From assembly GCA_049487715.1 (NCBI GenBank), contig CP150563.1, positions 124,001-188,000 of the forward strand: a DNA stretch of 64,000 bases, given 5' to 3'. The notes under the pieces were generated by a model that saw only the letters and a program-made list of their open reading frames with translations, was not told the DNA's origin and ran no database searches. Shown one piece after another: positions 1 to 9,482 of this stretch. The position numbers were made by a program, and so were the translations under genes. How positions within the stretch are numbered: the stretch's first letter is position 1; each line of letters starts with the position of its first letter. The stretch is from Pycnococcus provasolii (taxonomy: Eukaryota > Chlorophyta > Pseudoscourfieldiophyceae > Pseudoscourfieldiales).

Positions 1-275
1 AGAAGAGAAGAGGAGAGAAATCGCAGAGGGAGAGGGGAGGCGAAAGGAACCGAGCCCTAACCCTAACCCTAACAGACCCTAACAGCCCCTGATAAAACCC
101 TAACCCATTCCTTCGAAAAAGAAAAAGGGGGCTAACCCACCTGGCTAACCCTAACCTGTCCGTGGAACGCCCCTGATAAAACCCTAACCCATTCGAGGGG
201 GCTAACCCTAACCTGTCCGTTGAATGCCCCTGATAGAAACCCTAACCCATGGCTAACCCTAACCTGTCCGTTGGG
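1..275. repeat. Telomere-like subtelomeric satellite
   Basis: After a purine-rich first 50 bases, CCCTAA repeats appear (57-92). They are followed by about three imperfect units built from a GATAAAACCCTAACCCATT core and a GGCTAACCCTAACCTGTCCGTT core, the last ending near 275. This is degenerate human-type (TTAGGG) telomere sequence mixed into a short satellite, as expected just inside a chromosome end. Whether the window edge is a true chromosome end cannot be told. Confidence 0.8.
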
Positions 276-754
276 TTACATAAAAAAACCAAGCCGCGTC
301 TTCCGTCGTTGTCGTTTCAAACAACCCTTTTTGGGAGTTCGACACACGCCATTTAAATCCCCTTGTTTTTGGGAAGAGATGGAGTGGCACTGCACTATCG
401 GCGCGTTATCAACTCGCGACGTTGACGACTCTTTGGAATAGTAGTTGTTCGCCGTACGCCGTATGCTCGTTATCGTCGAGTGAAATTGGTAGGTTACCTT
501 GTTTTTTGTGCTCTTGCTTTTTTGCTTTTTGCTTCTGGTTTCTGGTTTCTGGTTTCTTGTCGCCATGGGGTTGTATTTATGTTCATGTTTCATTTGTACC
601 CTATGGAAGGAATCTTCGTTTTCCATTCCTACCAACTCACTCTTCGTTCTTCTCAACACACGCATGCATGCTTGTTCGCTCACCACGCACTCTCATCTCC
701 GTCATGTCTCTTATTGTCATTATTATTGGGTAAGCTCGCCTCACGCCCGTTCAG
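276..754. other. Gap before the tubulin acetyltransferase; missing first exon
   Basis: Low-complexity T-rich DNA. No open frame here resembles a protein on its own. The first coding exon of the acetyltransferase should lie here, because its frame meets a TAA at 731-733 and has no start codon downstream. A possible GTAAGC donor is at 730, only 25-28 nt before the acceptor, which would be an unusually short intron. Confidence 0.5.
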
Positions 755-1702
755 CAGGACTCGATCGCGCAGATCGTCAACTACGCGGGCGTGCGCAGTC
801 AAAAGGCGCAGGGACTCGGACGCGCAATCACGTCGTACGAAAAACTTCTGCTCGATCGAGACCAGGTGCTACACCTCGCATGCCTCACACCTGACGACAA
901 GCCGAGAACCACGCTCATACTTGGCATGCTCAAATTCGGCAAGAAGAAACTCTTCCTGCACGTTGGCGGGGGAATACGAGAGGTGGAGCCCATGTGCTGC
1001 CTCGACTTCTACGTGCACGAAAGCTGCCAGCGTATTGGAATCGGACGCGCACTTATGGACGTCGCGCTCGCGCACGCAGGACTCACGGGAAACCCGCACA
1101 AGATTGGGTACGACCGACCGAGCCCGAAGCTACTCAAATTCCTCGGAAAGCACTACGGGCTGCACGACTACACCCCGCAGAACAATAACTTCGTCGTCTA
1201 CAACGCGTACTTCGACGGCACCGCGTCTCTGTCGAAGACGGAAGAGACGCCGAGCCAGGTGCTGAAGCGATATTCGCACCGCTGGATTGCAAGAGGGCAC
1301 GACGAGCCGACTGCGCCGACGCGCAGCTCGCAGGCGTCACGTGCGGCGGGCATGGCCAACCCGCGGCGACACGCCGCCCCTTCGCCGACATTGTCACGCA
1401 CCGCCGCTGCCACCACTTCTGCCACTCAACGCGACACGCGCCATCATCAGCACCAGCAAGCGAAGGCGACGGCGTCGTATCGCGACGCGCACACCTCGCT
1501 GGGCCGTGTTCCTCTCGCCACGACCGTTCCTGCTCAGCAGCGCACATCTCCCCCGGCGAGCAAGGCTTTGTTCCCGTGGCTCACACCCGTGGCGGCGAGC
1601 ACGACGACGTTGCCAGCGAGCAATGCTCACCACGCTCAGCAGCAAGGTCGCTCCCATCATCTGAACGCAAGTAGCAAGGCGGCATTTCCGTGGCTTGCAT
1701 AA
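755..1702 (+). CDS. ATAT1: Alpha-tubulin N-acetyltransferase (ATAT1/MEC-17), 5' exon unresolved
   Basis: Acetylates the luminal lysine 40 of alpha-tubulin in stable and axonemal microtubules. The family hallmarks are consecutive: KKLFLHVG, then EVEPMCCLDFYVHES with the conserved aspartate, then QRIGIGRAL, the acetyl-CoA binding loop, then YDRPSPKLLKFLGKHYGL and PQNNNFVVY at the end of the catalytic domain. The segment QQDSIAQIVNYAG just after an acceptor-like TTCAG aligns with the helix that precedes the core in animals, so about 30 N-terminal residues must come from an upstream exon. After the core comes a ~140-residue Ala/Ser/Thr/His-rich tail ending in FPWLA, with an earlier FPWLT. It converges on the prolyl hydroxylase gene 208 bp away. 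Family identity is sure; the 5' end is not. Confidence 0.9.
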   Translation, partial: QDSIAQIVNYAGVRSQKAQGLGRAITSYEKLLLDRDQVLHLACLTPDDKPRTTLILGMLKFGKKKLFLHVGGGIREVEPMCCLDFYVHESCQRIGIGRALMDVALAHAGLTGNPHKIGYDRPSPKLLKFLGKHYGLHDYTPQNNNFVVYNAYFDGTASLSKTEETPSQVLKRYSHRWIARGHDEPTAPTRSSQASRAAGMANPRRHAAPSPTLSRTAAATTSATQRDTRHHQHQQAKATASYRDAHTSLGRVPLATTVPAQQRTSPPASKALFPWLTPVAASTTTLPASNAHHAQQQGRSHHLNASSKAAFPWLA

Positions 1703-1910
1703 AAGCTGAGATCCCTCATTCAGTAATGAAGTATACTTTACTCTGTCCAGCGGTTGTCCATTCACACGATTCACTTTCACCATTCAGCCCATTCACCGGT
1801 GCCATTCACTGCGCGTTTTTGTTCATGGCGCAGGTAGATTTCGAAGGTTGTATCACTCTATCACAAATTACAAACCAAATTACAAGAACAGGCTGCTAAA
1901 ATCATTCAAT

Positions 1911-2864
1911 TCACGTACCTGAAGACTCAGGCGCCATGCCCATGGGTGGCGCGACGTCATATGCATGCCGCCAGATGCGCGCGATCACCTTCGTGCTGAT
2001 TGATGGAGCGACGCCCTCGTGCTCGACACGGTCGTCGAACGTGCCGTCGGCGCTCGCGGGAAAAAAGAGCAAGGCGTCGCCGCACTTCGGCGCGACGGAT
2101 ATGTCAAGCTTGCCGAATCGCGTCTGCCCGCCTGTCTCCCCCGTCTCAGGGTTGTTGCAATACAGCAGCAAAGTTGCCAACGTCTGTCCACCCCGCTCGC
2201 GGTCCTCCGTGCTCGCCGCGACGTTCGCGTCGTAGTGAGGCGCGAGACGGTCGCCCGGCTTGTATCGAATCGCCGTCGGCCGTTCGAACAGGCGCCTGTT
2301 TGTGGCAAAGAGTCGTTCCGCCGCGACGACGTAAGTTTCTGCCGCGCGATTGTGTTTTGGGTCAAGCGCGACGCTCTGGCTTGTTCTGCTGTCCTTGAGC
2401 GCGTTCCTTTTCTGCTCGACGGCGGCATATGCGAGTGCGGCACCCGTTGCCGCTGCTATCGCGTATGTGATAATTGCCGTCGCCGCGAGCGCCGGTCTTG
2501 AGTTTCCGAGTGGTCCGGTAATGATTCCGTTATTTTCCAGGAGCACGGCGACGAGTGCTGCCCACACCGCGGGCCCTCTTGCGATGGTCCTCGTATTCGT
2601 TTCAAACTCGGAGGACCACCCAGCGTACGCGACTGGCGACGCGTCGAATCCCGCTTCGGCAGCTTCTTCGATGAGGGATGCACACACGTCTTGTGGAACC
2701 ATATTTTTGATTAAGATGACAGAAGGGTCTCTCGATAGAACAACGTGGTTTTCCCAAGGAGAGAGGTCAACGCTGACGGTTTCACGCTCACCTGAACTCG
2801 AACGAAGAGCACTGGTTCTGCCCATCCCCTTGAAATGCCGCGCCGATGCTGCCGATAAACCCAT
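1911..2864 (-). CDS. Prolyl 4-hydroxylase-type 2-oxoglutarate/Fe(II) dioxygenase
   Basis: A P4H-alpha-like dioxygenase, 317 residues from the chosen start (MGLSAASARHF). Iron ligands are H210 and D212 (PHYDAN) and H282 (EHEGV); K292 is the likely 2-oxoglutarate anchor. YKPGDRLAPHYD and GDALLFF are typical of the family. The conserved NTRTI motif near 90-94 is separated from the following AAERLF helix by about 80 residues holding a hydrophobic stretch (124-147) that could cross a membrane; relatives have only a few residues there. The reading frame stays open for another 108 codons upstream (to 3188), but that part includes a GAGAGGAGAG repeat and looks non-coding. Substrate unknown; related algal enzymes act on hydroxyproline-rich cell-surface proteins. 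Confidence 0.85.
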   Translation of the reverse strand: MGLSAASARHFKGMGRTSALRSSSGERETVSVDLSPWENHVVLSRDPSVILIKNMVPQDVCASLIEEAAEAGFDASPVAYAGWSSEFETNTRTIARGPAVWAALVAVLLENNGIITGPLGNSRPALAATAIITYAIAAATGAALAYAAVEQKRNALKDSRTSQSVALDPKHNRAAETYVVAAERLFATNRRLFERPTAIRYKPGDRLAPHYDANVAASTEDRERGGQTLATLLLYCNNPETGETGGQTRFGKLDISVAPKCGDALLFFPASADGTFDDRVEHEGVAPSISTKVIARIWRHAYDVAPPMGMAPESSGT

Positions 2865-4051
2865 AATGACCTTCTTCTTCTTCGAATGCAACCAGACTTT
2901 CTCATGCCAGACTGCATGCGACCTTCTCCTCACCAGAGACCTTTTCTCAGAGACCTCAAAGACACTAAGAGCAGTGTTATAAATATAACCGGAATGACAG
3001 TGAACACGGCAACATGAACGGAAGGGAAAACCAAAACCAAAACCAGGCTTGCCAGGGCCAGGGGTCCCAGGGGAAGACAACAACGATGATGCGGCGGCCG
3101 TCATCATCTTCGCCAGGCAGCCACGAGAGGAGAGGAGAGGAGAGGATGAGCCAAAAATCACGGCGGCGGCGGCGGAAATGTGAAACACCCCAGGGGGGAG
3201 AATTCAAAGGAACCCCGAATCGAATCGAAACTCGAATTTCGCAAGATAGGAATAATATGTATATTTTTATATAAATGGGCGATTACCTGTTGAGCAAAGG
3301 CGCTCATGACATGAGACCACGTATCTTAACTGAATGTAAGAAAAAATGTATGAATTGTTTAGGGTTTACATGGACTAAGTTGAGGGATAAAGCGAGAGCA
3401 AAAAATCCACACCGCCTGCGGCGACGATCGCGTCGCGGCGAGCATCCGCGCGTGCTCCGTCGCCTCCCTCGAGCGGCTCACGTGTGAGCCGCGCCGACTC
3501 CCTTTCGGGCCACCTCATCGGGAGGCGATGACCAACTGCCAAACCAAAAGGGAGGGGGAGTGAAAGGGCTAGAGAACGGCGATTTGTGGGCAGTGGGCTC
3601 CTTATCGGCTCGCTCGTGTCACAAAGAATTTATAATAACAAGAATTTATTGAAGAAATTGAAGACATTGATATCTATTTACAAGAATAATTATTGATAAT
3701 TGATTATAAGAATTGATGATAACAATTGCAGTCTTCAAATATATAAACATAATATAAACATAATATATAAACATAATATATAAACATAATATAAGCATTA
3801 TTGGAATTTGGATCTTTATGATCTTATCTTGTACATGTACATTATTCATTCGGTTCAAGCCACCGCCACCACAGGCACTCCTTGGTGGACACGCGCATCA
3901 ACAATCTTTTCCATTTCGTCCACGAGAGCATGCCAGCCATCAGCGCGCGCGTACTCAGCACAGCTGAGGCCATCCTCGTCACGCTCCTGAGCATCCGCGC
4001 CAAAACTAACCATAACTCGTCACTCGTGCCACCTCCGCTTATGCTTGACGA
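2865..4051. other. Intergenic region with AT-rich tandem repeat and a palindrome
   Basis: No convincing gene. A perfect inverted repeat GCGGCTCAC-GT-GTGAGCCGC lies at 3473-3492 within a GC-rich stretch (3412-3610) that could fold. From about 3640 to 3800 the DNA is AT-rich, with several copies of an AAACATAATATAT-type unit. The surrounding ORFs are short and compositionally random. Confidence 0.6.
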
Positions 4052-5431
4052 TCAGCACTGCGTGCCGATCCACGTGATGTACCAGCCATAGGAGCTTGCG
4101 GTAGAGCTTGACAGCCCACCGGTGACGAAATACACGTACGCCCTGAACCCCGTGGCGGTGGGGGAGTACACCGCGGTGGTGGTTGCCCAGCACTGGCTCC
4201 AGCACCCGATTTGTGCAACGTACCTGGGCGTGTTGCCGTTCGCGTCAAAGCTGGCGCTGCTGGTGTCGACGTCGATGTAAAGACCCGCGCTGCCCTCGGC
4301 GTTCCAGTCTGACCCACCAGACGTGGCGCCGGTCCCCGAGGTGCAGCTGCCGATGTTGCCCTCCTCGGTGAATGACGGCGTGGAAGTGAGGGAGGTGCCG
4401 TCGCTGAAGACGACACCGCCGGTGCCGACAGTGAGCTTGCCCGAGAGTTTGGCGTCGCCGCCGACGTCCAGGGCCGCGGACGGCTCCTTCACGCCCAAAA
4501 TCCCGACGCCCCCGGCGGTGACGCTGAGGCCGTGCTTCGTGCCCATCGCATCGGCTGCGGCGTCGGTGGTGACGTCCCACAGGAACAAGTCGATCGCGTT
4601 CCTTGCGGCGTCGGCACAATCGCTACAATGCCTGGTGCCCACGACGTGCCTGTAGTTCTCGGTGCCGTCGTAGCCGAACGCGACTTGGAAGCCGCCCGAG
4701 TTGCCGTCCTTGTCGTCGCCCTGGCGCAGCAGTAGCGCGGGCTCGGTGGCGGTTTTCCCGCCGCCGACGTCCACGGCCGCGGACGGCTCCTTCACGCCCA
4801 AAATCCCGACGCCCCCGGCGGTGACGCTGAGGCCGTGCTTCGTGCCCATCGCATCCCATCCTGGGGCGTCGGTGGTGACGTCCCACAGGAACAAGTCGAT
4901 CGCGTTCCTTGCGGCGTCGGCACAATCGCTACAATGCCTGGTGCCCACGACGTGCTTGAATTGGTCGGTGCCGTCGTAGCCGAACGCGACTTGGAAGCCG
5001 CCCGAGTTGCCGTCCTTGTCGTCGCCCTGGCGCAGCAGTAGCGCGGGCTCGGTGGCGGTTTTCCCGCCGTCCACGTCTAGCTTGGCCTTGGGAGAGTCCA
5101 CGCCGAGCCCCACCGAGCCGGCGGAATCGATGTGCACCGCATCCGAGCCGCCCGCCCCGAGCACCATCGGCCCGGTGTCGCTGCGCAGCGAGAACGCCGT
5201 CTTGCCGCCGTCGGACGGGTCCTCGGAGTGCATCATGGAGCTGCTGCTCGTCGTCACAGAGAGCAGCGAGCGCGCCGCGGCCAGGGGCGCCCCGTCCTCG
5301 CCCCCGACTCCTGCGGCGAGCCCGAGCAGCGCCCGCCGCAGCGCCGTGGACTCCGCGCGCTGCGCCGCCAGCTCGCCGTGCAGCATCCCGACCCAACAAC
5401 ACAGCGCGGCAAGCACACCGAGCGCCCTCAT
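4052..5431 (-). CDS. Signal-anchored protein with duplicated phage-fibre-like module
   Basis: 459 residues from MRALGVLAALCC, a signal peptide or anchor. Two almost identical modules of about 100 residues follow. Each runs from GKTATEPALLLRQGDDKDG through HCSDCADAARNAIDLFLWDVTTD to GLSVTAGGVGILGVKEPSAA. Then comes a short SGKLTVGTGGVVFSDGTSL segment, and a C-terminal domain with aromatic and Cys residues ending GWYITWIGTQC. The GLSVTAGGVGILG and KLTVGTGGVVFSDGT style resembles repeats of bacteriophage and giant-virus fibre proteins and related algal surface proteins. No enzymatic motif is seen. The open frame continues upstream to 5626, and another frame just upstream encodes a strong hydrophobic helix, so the start is uncertain. 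Likely secreted or cell-surface; function not known. Confidence 0.75.
   Translation of the reverse strand: MRALGVLAALCCWVGMLHGELAAQRAESTALRRALLGLAAGVGGEDGAPLAAARSLLSVTTSSSSMMHSEDPSDGGKTAFSLRSDTGPMVLGAGGSDAVHIDSAGSVGLGVDSPKAKLDVDGGKTATEPALLLRQGDDKDGNSGGFQVAFGYDGTDQFKHVVGTRHCSDCADAARNAIDLFLWDVTTDAPGWDAMGTKHGLSVTAGGVGILGVKEPSAAVDVGGGKTATEPALLLRQGDDKDGNSGGFQVAFGYDGTENYRHVVGTRHCSDCADAARNAIDLFLWDVTTDAAADAMGTKHGLSVTAGGVGILGVKEPSAALDVGGDAKLSGKLTVGTGGVVFSDGTSLTSTPSFTEEGNIGSCTSGTGATSGGSDWNAEGSAGLYIDVDTSSASFDANGNTPRYVAQIGCWSQCWATTTAVYSPTATGFRAYVYFVTGGLSSSTASSYGWYITWIGTQC
4440..5070. repeat. Two-copy ~300-bp tandem duplication inside a coding region
   Basis: Two adjacent ~300-bp blocks are nearly identical at nucleotide level; for example the stretch coding for CSDCADAARNAIDLFLW is the same in both (about 4570-4630 and 4870-4930). 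Differences cluster at two points: FKHVV versus YRHVV, and a small length change after DVTTDA. The near identity, including third codon positions, implies recent duplication or gene conversion. Confidence 0.9.
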
Positions 5432-6263
5432 GGCCCGCAAGTGCGCATGAGGGACCCCAGGTTCACCATGTTCAACACCATCAAGACCCCCACCACCACC
5501 GTGATGAGCAGCGTGAGCACCGTGATGGGAGCCACCGCCTGGTATGGCAATGGCAGACCACACCATACCAGGATCACGCACTGATGTGATGTGATGGGAG
5601 AGCTGATTTGAGAATGCGAATATCACGTGAGATGGCCAATAATGTCCCGGGGGGGGGACGACCGGTCACGTCTTATTTCTACCGTAGTTCCCCGGACTCC
5701 ATCCAACCCACCTGGCGGCCCTCAAGACGTTCCCCCACTCTGAATTTCCCCTTTCTTTTTCTTTTTCTTTGTTTTTTCTTCAGGAAAAATGCCTTTCCCT
5801 TTCCTTGATGGGTTTTCCGGCCGAGTTCCGTTCCATCGGGCACATTCCATTGGTTCGTTCGTCGAGGACATGAGGAAGGAACTTTGTCCGGACGCGTTTC
5901 GTTTTCTTGCAGCAAGCGGCCAGGCAAGCGCGATTTACAGGAATTAGCGCTTGCAAGTTGCATTTTCCACGTCGCGATAACGAGGTCAGGTGGAGCACTT
6001 GTAAGTGGTGCGTCGTTACGACGTATGTAAGGGTCGCCGGCAGAACCTGTTGGTCGATGACGAAAAAAGGGGTTGGTCGATGACGAAAAATGTTGGGTGA
6101 TGTCGGGTGACGGGCCCACATTTCCAGTGTTTACACGGAAATTTGGGGTTTTCTGGAGGGGGCACGCCGAGAAGCTTTGCTTTTGGGTCGACCTGTCCCT
6201 CTGCAGTCCGTCTGTGTCCCCTCCCCTCATCAGATCAGGCGCTTTTTCTCATTCTTCGACGCC
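5432..6263. other. Divergent intergenic region
   Basis: Lies between the start of the minus-strand fibre-like gene and the start of the RCC1-like gene, so both promoters should be here. A C-rich and T-rich stretch (5745-5790) stands out. The ORFs present have no recognisable domain. Confidence 0.5.
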
Positions 6264-7226
6264 ATGGCAGCACCTCTCGGAGAGCTGGCGTACGAGGCGC
6301 TCAGACTCGCGTTCATGCCGTGGCAGAGAGAACGGCGTCTTGCCAAGGAGCGTGAGCGAACTCGAATTGCGCGACTATCTTCTTCTGGACTGATTGCTAC
6401 GGGTTTTGACCACTCGCTTGCGCTACAAGTCGACGGTAGTATCGCCTGCTGGGGACGCAACGACGACGGACAGGCACCTCCTGCCGGCGTCGACGGCGAA
6501 TTCGTCGCAGTTACCGCGGGTGCGCATCACTCGCTTGCGATTCGACGCGACGGCAGCATCGCGTGCTGGGGGGCGAACAACACACACCAAGCGCCTCCCG
6601 ACGGCGTCGAGGGCGACTTCATTGCCATCGCTGCGGGTATGGATCACTCCATCGCACTTCGACGCGGCGGCAGCATCGCGTGCTGGGGCGACAACGACGA
6701 CGGCCGGGCGCCTCCCGATGGCGTCGCGGGCGACTTCGTCGCGGTCGCAGCGGGTTACCACCACTCCATCGCGCTTCGACGCGACGGCAGCATCGCGTGC
6801 TGGGGACATAACGCCAATGGCGAGGCACCTCCCGACGGCGTTGAGGGCGACTTCTTCGCGATCGCAGCGGGTATGAATCACTCCTTCGCACTTCGACGCG
6901 ACGGCAGCATCGCGTGCTGGGGATCGAACGCCAACGGCGAGGCACCTCCTGACGGCGTCGCGGGAGACTTCGTCGCAATCGTTGCGGGCTCGAATCACTC
7001 ACTGGCGCTTCGACGCGACGGCAGCATCGCGTGCTGGGGAGCGAACAACGACGTTATTCGGGCGCCTCCCGATGGCATCGCGGGTGACTTCGTCGCGGTC
7101 GACGCGGGTTGGCGTCACTCCATCGCGCTACGTCGCGACGGCAGCATCGCGTGTTGGGGTTTGGATTCGTATGGCCAGGCGCCTCCCGGCGGCGTCGCCG
7201 GTCCATTTATGCTGCACGATTCGTGA
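6264..7226 (+). CDS. RCC1-repeat protein (seven 39-residue blades)
   Basis: 320 residues from MAAPLGELAYEAL. After about 50 leading residues come seven tandem 39-residue repeats with consensus SIALRRDGSIACWG-N-APPDGV-GDFVAVAAG--H. This is the compact RCC1/alpha-tubulin-suppressor type common in bacteria and protists. Seven repeats would close one beta-propeller. The last unit degenerates at GPFMLHDS, consistent with a natural end. No signal peptide or extra domain is present, so it is probably a cytosolic protein-interaction module. The repeats are unusually uniform, also at DNA level (117-bp period), suggesting recent expansion. The ATG at 6264 was preferred over the upstream 6177 because coding-like composition begins there. 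Confidence 0.85.
   Translation: MAAPLGELAYEALRLAFMPWQRERRLAKERERTRIARLSSSGLIATGFDHSLALQVDGSIACWGRNDDGQAPPAGVDGEFVAVTAGAHHSLAIRRDGSIACWGANNTHQAPPDGVEGDFIAIAAGMDHSIALRRGGSIACWGDNDDGRAPPDGVAGDFVAVAAGYHHSIALRRDGSIACWGHNANGEAPPDGVEGDFFAIAAGMNHSFALRRDGSIACWGSNANGEAPPDGVAGDFVAIVAGSNHSLALRRDGSIACWGANNDVIRAPPDGIAGDFVAVDAGWRHSIALRRDGSIACWGLDSYGQAPPGGVAGPFMLHDS
6411..7190. repeat. 117-bp coding tandem repeat of the RCC1-like gene
   Basis: Seven direct repeats with the near-invariant core GACGGCAGCATCGCGTGCTGG in most copies, matching the protein repeats one to one. Confidence 0.85.
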
Positions 7227-7542
7227 AAACAGTCGTCTTACTGTACCCTGTAATTAATTTCAGCTCACGAAGAAATAAATCAAGCCTTAAGAACTTCTAT
7301 TGTAGAGCATCCGAGAAACTCACCGACGCCAGCCATGCCGTGCTCGCAGCTTGGCCTGGCACCTGGAACCCCGAATTAATCAATCAAGATCGCTTTCGGC
7401 ATATGATTTCACATTCCCCTGCACCTGGGGGGAGGACTGATTTTTTCCCCTTTTTTGACAGAAGAAGAAGAGTAATTTCTCGAACCCCGGCGGCGGCGAC
7501 GTTCATTTGGCGCATCGCATCACATCACATCAGCAGATACCT
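7227..7542. other. Short intergenic gap between two plus-strand genes
   Basis: 316 bp, AT-richer than its flanks; no feature is seen. It presumably holds the 3' end of the RCC1-like transcript and the promoter of the Prp17 gene. Confidence 0.5.
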
Positions 7543-9339
7543 ATGGATGCGTTTTTGAGTGCGTACGGCTCCTCCTCTGATGACTCGGACTCCGATGCTC
7601 ATGTATCTAATGCTCAAAATCCTGTATCATACAAACCTCTTGGTGCCTTCTCCGTCCAAACACACACCATGGTGGGATGGGATGGGCGCCCAGCGGATGG
7701 CACCCATTTATCAGCTTATGGCGGGACGCCCCTATCAAAGGACGTCCCTGCCTGTGTGGTGGGACCGTCCCTGCCTGCTCATCACCTTGGGGAACTTGGG
7801 AATGACGACTTGGGAAATGCGTCAAATCCTGCGACGACGTCTCGTCCAACGCATAGGACTCACCCTGCGGCGGATGTCGAATCGGCGCGAGGAATCGGAG
7901 CAGTCGAGTACACGGATGTCGACCCGCGGATGTTTGCGGAGCAAACGCACACGTTCCACGCGAAGGGATATGCACGCGACCCGGCGTCAAGGAAGTTTGT
8001 GGGAAACTTGGCGCAAGTGTACGCCAGTGGAGGCGCGTCCGTATCTGAGGCACAAGCGGCGGCGGGAAAGAGAAAGCGAGAAGCAAAGCACGTCGTCGAC
8101 GACGACGCGCGTGCAGCGGGCGCAGGCGACGATAGCGGCGGAAGGGGTTTCGCCGTACGGCCAGGAGGGTGGATGGACAGACACCTCACGCTGCCCGCCG
8201 CGGAAGAGAAAAGAAAGCAAGACGTCGCGGCGGCAGCCGCCGACAAAAATAAGACGACGCTCGACGCCAGCGAGGTGGGTGCTGCAGCAGCTGCTGCCGA
8301 AACCGAAACAAAAGACAGCAAGAACGTCGCCACGTTCCACGGCTCTTCGAAGCAAGACTACCAGGGGCGAAGCTGGCACCTGTGCCCGCGCGAACTCACT
8401 GGTCGCCCGGACGTTTCGCAGAGCTACCCGCCCAAAAGGTGGGTGCGCTCGTACGCAGGCCACTCCAAGGGTGTTTCGCGCATCGACCTGTTCCCCGAGA
8501 CTGGGCACCTACTTCTCAGCGCATCCATGGACAAGACATGCAAGATATGGGACGTCGCCAAGGGACGGCAGCTGATGACGTACGCGGGACACCAGCAGGC
8601 TGTGAAAGATGCCGCATTTTCTCCAGACGGCAGTCTCTTTGCATCCGTCTCCTTTGATAAGCAGATCAAGGTGTGGGATGTCGAGCGAGGCACGGTTGTC
8701 ATGGAGGTTTCCAAGGCGAGCGCGGTGCCCAAGTGCGTCACGTGGCACCCAGACCAGTCATGCCTTCTCGTCGGGCAGTCGGACAACCACGTCGTGCAGT
8801 ACGAGCTCAGCACTGGCGACGTAGTGCAGGAGTACGATCGCCATCTAGGAGAGGTGAACGCCGTCTTCTTTCTGGATGGTGGTAAGCGGTTCGTATCCAG
8901 CTCGGACGACAAGTCGCTGAGAATATGGGAGTTTGGCGTTCCCATCGAAGTCAAGACGGTTGCGGATCCGTCGCAGCACGCCGCGCCGGCGTGCACGCGC
9001 GAGGTGCATCCCGGTGGAAAGCATGTTAGCTTCACGAGCATGGACAACAAAATCCTGACATACGAGGCGACGGACAAGTTTCGCAGAGCTTCGAAAAAGA
9101 CCTTCGCCGGACACAATGTAGCGGGCTACGCGTGCCGTCCTTGCTATTCGCCTGATGGCAGGCACATCGCGAGCGGCGACGGCGACGGCAAGCTAAATGT
9201 GTGGGACTGGCGTAATGGTCGACTCGTGAAGACGATGAGGGCGCACGATAAGGTTACGATCGATTGCGCGTGGCATCCCAAGGAGTCGTCGACGATTCTC
9301 ACCGCATCATGGGACAGCCTCATCAAGATGTGGCAGTAA
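7543..9339 (+). CDS. CDC40: Pre-mRNA-processing factor 17 (Prp17/CDC40)
   Basis: A WD40 splicing factor that acts at the second step of splicing, in the C-complex of the spliceosome. 598 residues from MDAFLSAYGSSSDD, the usual family N-terminus. The low-complexity middle is followed by the diagnostic block QDYQGRSWHLCP near 285 and PKRWVRSYAGHSKGVSRIDLFP near 300, then seven WD40 repeats (KIWDV, KVWDV, RIWEF, NVWDW, KMWQ at the end). Length and domain order match the family. The gene is intronless here. It converges on the MATE gene with a 143-bp spacer. Confidence 0.95.
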   Translation: MDAFLSAYGSSSDDSDSDAHVSNAQNPVSYKPLGAFSVQTHTMVGWDGRPADGTHLSAYGGTPLSKDVPACVVGPSLPAHHLGELGNDDLGNASNPATTSRPTHRTHPAADVESARGIGAVEYTDVDPRMFAEQTHTFHAKGYARDPASRKFVGNLAQVYASGGASVSEAQAAAGKRKREAKHVVDDDARAAGAGDDSGGRGFAVRPGGWMDRHLTLPAAEEKRKQDVAAAAADKNKTTLDASEVGAAAAAAETETKDSKNVATFHGSSKQDYQGRSWHLCPRELTGRPDVSQSYPPKRWVRSYAGHSKGVSRIDLFPETGHLLLSASMDKTCKIWDVAKGRQLMTYAGHQQAVKDAAFSPDGSLFASVSFDKQIKVWDVERGTVVMEVSKASAVPKCVTWHPDQSCLLVGQSDNHVVQYELSTGDVVQEYDRHLGEVNAVFFLDGGKRFVSSSDDKSLRIWEFGVPIEVKTVADPSQHAAPACTREVHPGGKHVSFTSMDNKILTYEATDKFRRASKKTFAGHNVAGYACRPCYSPDGRHIASGDGDGKLNVWDWRNGRLVKTMRAHDKVTIDCAWHPKESSTILTASWDSLIKMWQ

Positions 9340-9482
9340 AGCGGAAGTCAAATCACGTTAATGTAACATTTCAACAATTTTTCTTTTTGTTCCTTATTTT
9401 CGAGTTCTTTTCACTCTTATTATTATCTCTCTCAAATCACTCGTCACTCATGTATTGGAAAAACTTCTCTCAATGGCGAATA

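Noticed and set aside
2350-2982. Plus-strand ORF of 210 codons with hydrophobic segments
   Set aside because: Exact antisense of the prolyl hydroxylase coding region, including the antisense of its hydrophobic insertion.
5679-6230. Minus-strand ORF of 183 codons upstream of the RCC1-like gene
   Set aside because: No domain, a Lys-run from the T-rich tract, and random composition; probably chance.
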